This document shows positions 1 through 5,874 of a stretch of DNA of 7,338 nucleotides, piece after piece. The notes under the pieces are model-generated. The model did no database searches and was not told where the DNA came from. It worked only from the letters and a program-made list of their open reading frames with translations. Location: NCBI GenBank assembly GCA_002315615.1, contig DCHK01000051.1:14248-21585 (forward strand), read 5' to 3'. Both the position numbers and the translations under genes were made by a program. This DNA comes from Bacteroidales bacterium UBA1754. GTDB lineage: Bacteria; Bacteroidota; Bacteroidia; Bacteroidales; Paludibacteraceae. Numbering within the stretch: the stretch's first letter is position 1; each line of letters begins with the position of its first letter.

Positions 1-641
1 TCTCTGACCACGGTGCTAACCGTCTTGGAGCATCTGCTTTGATGCAAGGTTTGGCTGACGGATATTTCGTATTGCCATACACCATTCAAAACTACTTGTC
101 AGACCAAATTACCGTTCCTCGTTTCGATCCAAATAGCAAAGAATTTATGGATGCTCAAGCAAAATGCGAAGCAGAACAAGACGCATTGCTTAAAATTGGA
201 GGTAAACGCTCTGTTGACTCTATCCATAAAGAACTCGGACACATTATGTGGGAATACGTAGGAATGGGTCGTACAAAAGAAAGTTTGGAAACAGCTCTTG
301 AAAAATTGAAAGATTTGCGCAAAGAGTTTGAAACAAACTTGTTCGTTCCTGGAAAAAAAGAGGGTTTGAACATAGAGTTGGATAAAGCGTTCCACTTGAA
401 AGACTTTATCGTAATGGGCGAATTGATTGCACGCGATGCTCTTCATCGTAACGAAAGTTGTGGTGGTCACTTCCGTGTTGAATACCAAACTGAAGAAGGC
501 GAAGCAAAACGCGACGACGAAAACTTTTTCTATGTAGGTTGCTGGAACTATCAAGGAAGCGACGAAAAAGAACCTGAATTGATAAAAGAACCACTTGAAT
601 ACGAAGCAATCAAAGTTCAAACTCGTAATTATAAATCATAA
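1..641 (+). CDS. sdhA: Succinate dehydrogenase/fumarate reductase flavoprotein subunit, C-terminal part (5' end cut by the window)
   Basis: This is the last 212 codons of the FAD-bearing catalytic subunit, which interconverts succinate and fumarate on the cytoplasmic face of the membrane complex. The reading frame is open from position 3 with no start codon in the window, and it begins with SDHGANRLGASAL, the FAD-domain stretch near the end of the flavoprotein core. The rest is the helical C-terminal domain, with NESCGGHFR (the region with the substrate-binding arginine) and the ending KEPLEYEAIKVQTRNYKS typical of Bacteroidota enzymes. After the arginine the sequence reads VEYQT; from memory, relatives usually have EEYQT or EEHQT, a small difference. 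The iron-sulfur gene starts 21 nt after the stop, so the two are cotranscribed. The cytochrome b gene (sdhC) would be expected upstream, outside the window. frdA is an equally valid name, because sequence alone does not give the reaction direction. Confidence 0.95.
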   Translation, partial: SDHGANRLGASALMQGLADGYFVLPYTIQNYLSDQITVPRFDPNSKEFMDAQAKCEAEQDALLKIGGKRSVDSIHKELGHIMWEYVGMGRTKESLETALEKLKDLRKEFETNLFVPGKKEGLNIELDKAFHLKDFIVMGELIARDALHRNESCGGHFRVEYQTEEGEAKRDDENFFYVGCWNYQGSDEKEPELIKEPLEYEAIKVQTRNYKS

Positions 642-650
642 ATTTAAGAA

Positions 651-654
651 AGGA
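651..654 (+). promoter_or_regulatory. Shine-Dalgarno-like site of sdhB
   Basis: AGGA within AAGAAAGGAAAT lies 8 nt before the ATG at 663. It favours 663 over the second in-frame ATG at 675 (residue 5). It is one of only two recognisable Shine-Dalgarno sites in the window. Confidence 0.6.
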
Positions 655-662
655 AATCAAAT

Positions 663-1418
663 ATGGATAATATAATGAAAGTCAATCTTAAAGTTTGGCG
701 TCAAGCTGGACCAAAAGAACAAGGTGGTTTTGTAACTTACGAGAATGTAGAAACTACACCCGACACTTCGTTCTTGGAAACTTTGGATATTTTGAATGAA
801 TCATTGATTGAAAAAGGACAAGAGCCTATTGTTTTCGACCACGATTGTCGCGAAGGTATTTGCGGTATGTGTTCTTTGTTCATCAACGGACACCCACACG
901 GACCAGCAACTGGTGCTACAACTTGCCAACTTTATATGCGTCGTTTCAAAGACGGCGAAACTATCACCGTAGAACCTTGGCGTTCGGCAGCATTCCCTGT
1001 CATCAAAGACTTGATGGTGAATCGTAATGCTTTCGACCAAATTCAACAAGCAGGTGGTTATGTTTCATTCAACTGTGGTGGTGCACAAGATGCAAATGCT
1101 TTGCCAATCTCTAAAGTTGATGCTGACGAAGCAATGGACTCTGCAACTTGTATCGGTTGTGGCGCTTGCGTAGCGGCTTGTAAAAATGGTTCGGCAATGT
1201 TGTTCGTTTCTGCAAAGGTTTCGCAATTTGCATTGCTTCCACAAGGTCGCGTAGAGGCTGTGAAACGTGTGAAAGCAATGGTTGCAAAAATGGACGAACT
1301 CGGTTTTGGTAACTGTACAAATACTCGTGCTTGCGAAGCAGAATGTCCTAAAAAAATCTCTATCAGCAACATCGCTCGTTTGAACAGAGAATTTTTGAAG
1401 GCAAAATTGAAAGACTAA
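663..1418 (+). CDS. sdhB: Succinate dehydrogenase/fumarate reductase iron-sulfur subunit
   Basis: This 251-residue protein is full length for the family. It passes electrons between the flavoprotein and the membrane anchor through three clusters. All expected ligands are visible. The N-terminal ferredoxin-like domain holds C62, C67, C70 and C88 for [2Fe-2S] (motif CREGICGMC). The C-terminal helical domain holds C163, C166, C169 and C228 for [4Fe-4S], and C173, C218 and C224 for [3Fe-4S] (motifs CIGCGACVAAC and CTNTRACEAECP). The assignment of each cysteine to a cluster is by analogy with E. coli SdhB. The residue after C173 is Lys rather than the more usual Pro. The gene follows sdhA by 21 nt and is followed by an intrinsic terminator, so it is the last gene of the operon. 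frdB is an alternative name. Confidence 0.97.
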   Translation: MDNIMKVNLKVWRQAGPKEQGGFVTYENVETTPDTSFLETLDILNESLIEKGQEPIVFDHDCREGICGMCSLFINGHPHGPATGATTCQLYMRRFKDGETITVEPWRSAAFPVIKDLMVNRNAFDQIQQAGGYVSFNCGGAQDANALPISKVDADEAMDSATCIGCGACVAACKNGSAMLFVSAKVSQFALLPQGRVEAVKRVKAMVAKMDELGFGNCTNTRACEAECPKKISISNIARLNREFLKAKLKD

Positions 1419-1441
1419 TATTCTTTCCTTTTGTAATATTG

Positions 1442-1475
1442 AAAAAGAGAATTGCGTTGGCAATTCTCTTTTTTT
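1442..1475 (+). terminator. Rho-independent terminator of the sdh operon
   Basis: A perfect 14-bp inverted repeat (AAAAAGAGAATTGC at 1442-1455 and its complement at 1460-1473) has a 4-nt loop GTTG. Its 3' arm runs straight into a T tract ending at 1475. It starts 23 nt after the sdhB stop and separates the operon from the CotH-family gene. Confidence 0.9.
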
Positions 1476-1488
1476 GTTAAAAATTGAT

Positions 1489-1496
1489 TATTTTTG
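1489..1496 (+). promoter_or_regulatory. Possible -7 box for the CotH/GH87 unit
   Basis: TATTTTTG matches the Bacteroidota -7 consensus TAnnTTTG and lies 20 nt before the ATG at 1517. No convincing TTTG -33 element sits at the usual 19-21 nt distance, and the surrounding sequence is T-rich, so a chance match is possible. The position after the sdh terminator is what makes a promoter here necessary. Confidence 0.35.
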
Positions 1497-1516
1497 TTGA
1501 TGATTAACTGATAATT

Positions 1517-3298
1517 ATGCGAAAAAATCTCACGTTAATATTATTTTTTTGCCTTTTGTTTTTTGCCATCACTCCCTCGTGCAAAGACGAAAAGGAAGAT
1601 TCATCGCAAAAAATTACCGAAGTTTATATCGATAGTTTTGCTATAGAAAACGTTGATTTCATCGTCAGAAATGACACTTTCATCGGTTACACGAGCAAGA
1701 ACATCGACCTCTCCAATTTAATCCCTACATTTACAACCAATGCAAATGTTTTTGTAAACGATGTTTTACAGACAAGCGGGATTACTGCCAACGATTTTTC
1801 GCAACCCGTAACTTATATAGTAGCAAGCAAAAACCGCCAAATACAAAGAAAATACACAATAATCATAGACATTGATAAATCAGCCATTCACATAGATTCA
1901 TTCGAAATTGGAAGCATAAAATTCAAAATTTCGGGTGATTCGATTGTTGGATATTATAAGCAGAATATTGATGTCACCAAAGCGACTCCTACGTTTTGGG
2001 CAACAGGAGAAGTCGAAGTGAACGATGTTTTGCAAAAAAGTGGTGAGACTCCAGTCGATTTATCAATGCCACAAACATATATTGTATATTCTTCTAATCG
2101 AAAAATTTGCAAGAAATACACTGTGATTTTGCAGACTTTTACCAAAATTCCGCAAATTTTTATTTATACAGGTGGCGTGAAAATTGATTCGAAAGAACAT
2201 TTTGAAGATGCTGAGATAAAAGTAAATCCAAACGCAACAATAACAGATTTGCCACAACAAAAATACAAAGGTAAAGTTCGTCTTCGTGGAAATTCTACAC
2301 TTTATTATCCAAAAAGTTCGTTCAAAATAAAGTTTGACGAAGATGTACCTTTGCTTGGTATGCACGCCTACGACGAATGGTGTTTGATAGCCAATTATCC
2401 CGATAAAACATTGCTTCGCAATTGGTTGGCATACGAAATGGCTGCACGACTTGGAATGCCTTTTGTGCCAACTCACCGATTTGTGGAAGTTTACGTAAAC
2501 GGCAAACACCAAGGCAACTATTTGCTCACCGACCAAGTGGAAATTGGCGAAACGCGCGTAAATATCCCAAAATTGAAGAAATCAAGTTCAAATATAACTG
2601 GTGGATATTTGATGGAAGCCGATTATCGTGCCAAAGAAGAAGCAGATGCCATTTGGTGGGAATCTTACGGAATGCCAATCTCGCTAAAACAACCCAAAGA
2701 ACCAACTGCCGAACAACTGAAATACATTTCTACTTTTGTACAAAATGCAGACAGTCTCATTATGGCAGGCGACACCAAAGGACTAAAATACTTTGACTAC
2801 GAAAGCACTACACAATGGTTTTTGATAAACGAATTATTCAAAAACTGCGATGCCAGCGGTTTTGCAAGCATTTTCTTCTATAAAAATGCCGACGATGACA
2901 AACTTTATATGAGTCCAGCGTGGGATTTTGACATTGGTGCAGGAAATGCTGCTCATAATGCCAAAGCGGGCACATTGACAACAAGTGATTGGTATGTACG
3001 TTATTGGGCACGCATTGCACGACTACACGACACAGGTTACAACACTTGGTGGAAATACACCGTAACTTATTGGATTGCCAATAGGCAAAAGTTACGCGAT
3101 GTGATAGAAATGATTGACCCGTTAGTTGAAACATACAAATTATCAATAGACGAAAACAACAAACTTTGGCCAGATATGCAAGAACCATCAGGTTTTGTAG
3201 TGCAAGGCAACACTACCTATCAAATGCAAATTGACTATTTGAAAAACTTTTTGAATAAACGATACGATTGGTTGAACACGAAATTTGAGAGTTATTAA
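1517..3298 (+). CDS. Surface lipoprotein with two Ig-like (DUF5018-like) repeats and a CotH kinase-like domain
   Basis: The protein has 593 residues. Residues 1-21 form a lipoprotein signal peptide (hydrophobic LTLILFFCLLFFAI) ending in TPSC, with C22 as the likely lipidated residue. The next residues, KDEKED, are charged and resemble the Bacteroidota surface-export signal, so the protein probably faces outward. Residues about 33-117 and 121-205 are two beta-rich repeats in exact 88-residue register, each ending in YT(I/V) strands and resembling DUF5018-type domains. Residues about 210-590 match the CotH family (PF08757): RGNS at 257-260, KSSFKIKF at 266-273, ANYPDKTLLR at 292-301, VNGKHQGNYLL at 327-337, GGYLMEAD at 362-369 and WDFD at 469-472. 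B. subtilis CotH is an atypical protein kinase whose WDFD-type aspartates are catalytic, so this copy looks intact. The target is unknown. The GH87-like gene starts 25 nt downstream and is probably cotranscribed. No Shine-Dalgarno site is visible, which is common in this phylum. Confidence 0.88.
   Translation: MRKNLTLILFFCLLFFAITPSCKDEKEDSSQKITEVYIDSFAIENVDFIVRNDTFIGYTSKNIDLSNLIPTFTTNANVFVNDVLQTSGITANDFSQPVTYIVASKNRQIQRKYTIIIDIDKSAIHIDSFEIGSIKFKISGDSIVGYYKQNIDVTKATPTFWATGEVEVNDVLQKSGETPVDLSMPQTYIVYSSNRKICKKYTVILQTFTKIPQIFIYTGGVKIDSKEHFEDAEIKVNPNATITDLPQQKYKGKVRLRGNSTLYYPKSSFKIKFDEDVPLLGMHAYDEWCLIANYPDKTLLRNWLAYEMAARLGMPFVPTHRFVEVYVNGKHQGNYLLTDQVEIGETRVNIPKLKKSSSNITGGYLMEADYRAKEEADAIWWESYGMPISLKQPKEPTAEQLKYISTFVQNADSLIMAGDTKGLKYFDYESTTQWFLINELFKNCDASGFASIFFYKNADDDKLYMSPAWDFDIGAGNAAHNAKAGTLTTSDWYVRYWARIARLHDTGYNTWWKYTVTYWIANRQKLRDVIEMIDPLVETYKLSIDENNKLWPDMQEPSGFVVQGNTTYQMQIDYLKNFLNKRYDWLNTKFESY
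1613..2131 (+). repeat. Tandem protein-coding repeat, period 264 nt (88 residues)
   Basis: The two N-terminal modules of the CotH-family protein (residues about 33-117 and 121-205) align without gaps at an offset of 88 residues. For example, IDSF at 38-41 recurs at 126-129 and VNDVLQ at 80-85 recurs at 168-173. By hand count 39 of 79 aligned residues (39-117 against 127-205) are identical. The DNA is well diverged, so this is an old internal duplication rather than a recent slippage product. Confidence 0.8.
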
Positions 3299-3323
3299 TT
3301 TTAAAATTCAAAAACTACTATAA

Positions 3324-5084
3324 ATGAAAAAAATTGCAATTTTACTTGCTTCACTCCTTTGTTTTGGAGCAATGCAAGCACAAGAAAATCAGCCACGCGG
3401 CGCACAAATGAACTACACCCGACTCGACTCGAAAGACGCAGAAAAAAGTGGCAAAGCATCGGTTGTAAAAATTAAAAACTTCGATTACCACAAAACTGCC
3501 TCAGAGGCAACAAATCAGGAGTATATAGAACTGCACACTACCGACGACGGCATTAGTTGGGAAAACAACCGTATGCGCATCAACGGAATGACAATTCGCT
3601 TTACGTTGCCCGACAACGCATCGGGCGAAAGTGTTGGTCAAAAAAGCGCTCTTGACATTTACATCAACGACCAAAAAATTAAAACTATAAATATTGATTC
3701 TCGTTGGGCTTGGCAATATTTCAAAATGAATGTATCGAACCCACAAGTTGATATTACCGATATGCCAATGATGCGCTTTGACGAAGTTCATTTCCGTTTG
3801 CCAAAATATTTGAGCATAGGCGACAAAATCACCATCAAAAAAAGCACAAACGACGGACTTGATTGTGGAATAGATTTTATTGAAATAGAAGAAATTCCAC
3901 CAGTTGCGCCACAATCTAAATACTCAGTTTCGGTAAAAGATTTTGGAGCCGTTGGCGATGGCATTCACGATGATATGCCAGCATTTCGCGCAGCGATTGA
4001 TTATGCAGTGAAAAATCATCGTTCGGTTTATGTGCCTATGGGCGATTATGCACTCGACAGCCTACTTTGCTTGTTCGATGACGGCATCGTTCTTCAAGGC
4101 GCAGGAATGTGGTACACAAATCTTTATTTCACCAATAACGGCATAATGAAAGGTGGCATTTGCGCCAATGCAAGTCGCATTCAACTATCAGGCTTTTACA
4201 TCAATGGCATCAACACACTACGACAAGAGCGCAATGGTGATTACCGCGACTATAAAGCCGTTTGGGGCAATTTTGGCGAAGACTCACAAATCAGAGACAT
4301 TTGGTCGGAGCACTTTGAGTGCGGCATTTGGATTGCCGGTTATTATGCTCCAATAAAAGAGCCAACACAACGACTTACTGTTTCTAATGTTCGTTTGCGT
4401 AACCACTTTGCCGATGGTGTGAACTTTGCAGAAGGAACATCAAATTCAATTTTCGAAAACGGAAATATTCGCAATTGTGGCGACGACGGCATTGCTTCGT
4501 GGTCGCAAACACACAAAACAAGTCAGTGCAATACGCACAATATTTTCCGCAACTCTACAGTAGAACTTGGTTGGCGTGCAGGTGGTATTGGAATGTTCGG
4601 TGGAAGTGGACACGAAATCTACAATTGCGAAGTTCGCGAAATGCTGATGAGCGCAGGTATTCGTTTCACTGCCGACTTCCCAGGATGTGCGTTAGACAGC
4701 ATTGTACCTATGCGAGTTTCTAATTGCACCGTGTACAAATGTGGTACAACCGAAGACCTCTTTCACGACCGACTTGGCGCAATTGACGTACACGGAGGTT
4801 CTCGCTACCCTCTCACAAATATCCAATTTGACAATATCGATATTATTGATTCTCAAACAGATGCTGTACAACTTTGGGGTGGTGATGTAAACAGAATTTC
4901 ATTCAACAACATCAACATCAAAAAAGTAGGTAAAGGTTACAAATTCAAGAAAAAAATGCCAAAATCGTATGCAATCGCTACACACGATGGTGGTTCTGCA
5001 ACATTCGAGAACACCACCATCAAAAGCGCAAAAAAATACGACAAAAAGCAAAACACTTTTAACCTGGAAATCATAAAAGAATAA
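3324..5084 (+). CDS. Secreted right-handed beta-helix protein, probable GH87-type alpha-1,3-glucanase/mycodextranase
   Basis: The protein has 586 residues. Residues 1-19 are a signal peptide (MKKIAILLASLLCFG, cleavage after AMQA); no lipobox is convincing. Residues about 40-190 form a beta-sandwich accessory module of the kind found before GH87 catalytic domains (MTIRFTLPD, ALDIYIND). From about residue 200 a Pectate_lyase_3-type beta-helix begins with DFGAVGDG (206-213). The helix carries stretches I associate with GH87: GAGMWYTNLYF from 259, ADGVNF around 364, NCGDDGIASWS around 387 and GIGMFGGSG at 421-429. D364, D387 and D388 reproduce the D-x22-DD spacing of the catalytic aspartates reported for bacterial GH87 alpha-1,3-glucanases. 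Such enzymes cut alpha-1,3-glucan (mutan, fungal walls) or mixed alpha-1,3/1,4-glucan. There is no T9SS C-terminal domain, since the protein ends in KKYDKKQNTFNLEIIKE. It is shorter than multidomain Bacillus/Paenibacillus relatives. The start follows the CotH-family stop by 25 nt. A plain 'pectate lyase' label would be misleading. Confidence 0.78.
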   Translation: MKKIAILLASLLCFGAMQAQENQPRGAQMNYTRLDSKDAEKSGKASVVKIKNFDYHKTASEATNQEYIELHTTDDGISWENNRMRINGMTIRFTLPDNASGESVGQKSALDIYINDQKIKTINIDSRWAWQYFKMNVSNPQVDITDMPMMRFDEVHFRLPKYLSIGDKITIKKSTNDGLDCGIDFIEIEEIPPVAPQSKYSVSVKDFGAVGDGIHDDMPAFRAAIDYAVKNHRSVYVPMGDYALDSLLCLFDDGIVLQGAGMWYTNLYFTNNGIMKGGICANASRIQLSGFYINGINTLRQERNGDYRDYKAVWGNFGEDSQIRDIWSEHFECGIWIAGYYAPIKEPTQRLTVSNVRLRNHFADGVNFAEGTSNSIFENGNIRNCGDDGIASWSQTHKTSQCNTHNIFRNSTVELGWRAGGIGMFGGSGHEIYNCEVREMLMSAGIRFTADFPGCALDSIVPMRVSNCTVYKCGTTEDLFHDRLGAIDVHGGSRYPLTNIQFDNIDIIDSQTDAVQLWGGDVNRISFNNINIKKVGKGYKFKKKMPKSYAIATHDGGSATFENTTIKSAKKYDKKQNTFNLEIIKE

Positions 5085-5134
5085 TAATATTGTGAATTAA
5101 CGTTTCTTGAATTAGAAATAACACAAAAAAATTA

Positions 5135-5142
5135 TATCTTTG
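5135..5142 (+). promoter_or_regulatory. Predicted -7 promoter box of efp
   Basis: TATCTTTG fits the Bacteroidota -7 consensus TAnnTTTG exactly and is followed by CC and an A-rich start region, so transcription would begin near 5149. A TTG at 5107-5109 is 25 nt upstream, longer than the usual 19-21 nt to a -33 element, so only the -7 box is well supported. The predicted leader is about 88 nt long. Confidence 0.6.
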
Positions 5143-5154
5143 CCATACAAAAAA

Positions 5155-5195
5155 GAGCAGTTTGTTACCAATTTGTTACTTGAAAGCAAACGCTC
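5155..5195 (+). promoter_or_regulatory. Hairpin with tandem TTTGTTAC octamers in the efp leader
   Basis: GAGC (5155-5158) and GTTTG (5160-5164) pair with CAAAC (5187-5191) and GCTC (5192-5195), giving a 9-bp stem with one bulged A and a 22-nt loop. TTTGTTAC occurs at 5161-5168 and again at 5172-5179, 11 bp apart (one DNA turn). The first copy overlaps the 5' stem. The element lies just after the predicted start site, where it could act as an operator or as RNA structure. No known riboswitch class is recognised. Confidence 0.4.
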
Positions 5196-5236
5196 ATTTC
5201 AAAGCAATTGAATTTTAATTACTTAATATATATTTT

Positions 5237-5800
5237 ATGATTAACTCTCAAGACATTAAAATTGGAACTTGCATCCGTTTAGACGGAAACCTTTATTTCT
5301 GCATCGATTTCCTTCACGTAAAACCAGGAAAAGGAAATACATTTATGCGTACAAAACTTAAAAACGTAGTTGACGGACGAGTTTTGGAACGCCGTTTCAA
5401 CATTGGCGAAAAATTGGAAGATGTACGCGTAGAACGTCGTCCTTATCAATTCCTTTATACCGAAGGCGAAAATGATATCTTTATGAATCAAGAAACTTTC
5501 GAACAAATTCCTATTTCAAAAGAATTGGTAACAGGTGCTGCTTTTATGAAAGAAGGCGATATTGTAGAAGTTGTGTCTGATGCTTCTTCAGAAACCGTTC
5601 TTTATGCAGAAATGCCATTGAATGTTGTTTTGGAAGTAACTTATACAGAGCCAGGCATCAAAGGCGATACAGCAACAAACACACTTAAACCAGCAACAGT
5701 AGAAACTGGCGCAGAAGTTCGTGTACCTTTATTCATCAACACAGGCGACAAAATCAAAATCGACACTGTAGAAGGCACATACAAAGAACGCGTTCGCTAA
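5237..5800 (+). CDS. efp: Translation elongation factor P
   Basis: At 187 residues the protein is full length for EF-P, which enters the ribosomal E site and relieves stalling at proline runs. The three beta-barrel domains are all present: the KOW-like domain I (residues 1 to about 65), and the OB folds II (about 66-128) and III (about 129-187). Domain III contains TYTEPGIKGDTA, a signature region for the family. The tip loop of domain I reads KPGKGNTF with K32 at the position that is lysylated or otherwise modified in many bacteria. No modification gene is in the window, so the state of K32 cannot be told. The gene appears monocistronic, with its own leader and a terminator 24 nt after the stop. 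No Shine-Dalgarno site precedes the ATG; the sequence upstream is AT-rich. Confidence 0.97.
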   Translation: MINSQDIKIGTCIRLDGNLYFCIDFLHVKPGKGNTFMRTKLKNVVDGRVLERRFNIGEKLEDVRVERRPYQFLYTEGENDIFMNQETFEQIPISKELVTGAAFMKEGDIVEVVSDASSETVLYAEMPLNVVLEVTYTEPGIKGDTATNTLKPATVETGAEVRVPLFINTGDKIKIDTVEGTYKERVR

Positions 5801-5824
5801 TTGATTTTTTCAATACGATACAAG

Positions 5825-5856
5825 AAAAGGCATTGCAAATCCGCGATGCCTTTTTT
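5825..5856. terminator. Intrinsic terminator of efp, probably shared with the convergent transposase gene
   Basis: AAAAGGCATTGC (5825-5836) pairs with GCGATGCCTTTT (5843-5854) through 12 bp including one G-U pair, with a 6-nt loop and a T run to 5856. It lies between the stop of efp (5800) and that of the minus-strand gene (5875). On the minus strand the hairpin is followed by TTTTC, so it can work weakly in that direction as well. Confidence 0.85.
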
Positions 5857-5874
5857 GCGTTGTGTGCATTTCTC

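Noticed and set aside
99..620. Long minus-strand reading frame opposite sdhA
   Set aside because: It is a shadow of the well-supported flavoprotein gene; its product is rich in Phe and Cys with no recognisable domain.
2063..2536. 157-codon minus-strand reading frame inside the CotH-family gene
   Set aside because: The plus strand has a full conserved protein through this region, and the antisense product shows no family features.
3345..3362. Lipobox at Cys13 (ASLLC) of the beta-helix protein
   Set aside because: Leu precedes the Cys where a small residue is needed, hydrophobic residues follow it, and a standard cleavage site AMQA lies downstream.
3324..5084. Naming the beta-helix protein a pectate lyase
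   Set aside because: DFGAVGDG only marks the general beta-helix superfamily; the Asp pattern and flanking motifs fit GH87 better.
5085..5134. Terminator after the beta-helix gene
   Set aside because: I see no GC-bearing hairpin followed by a T run between the stop codon and the efp promoter box, so none is annotated.
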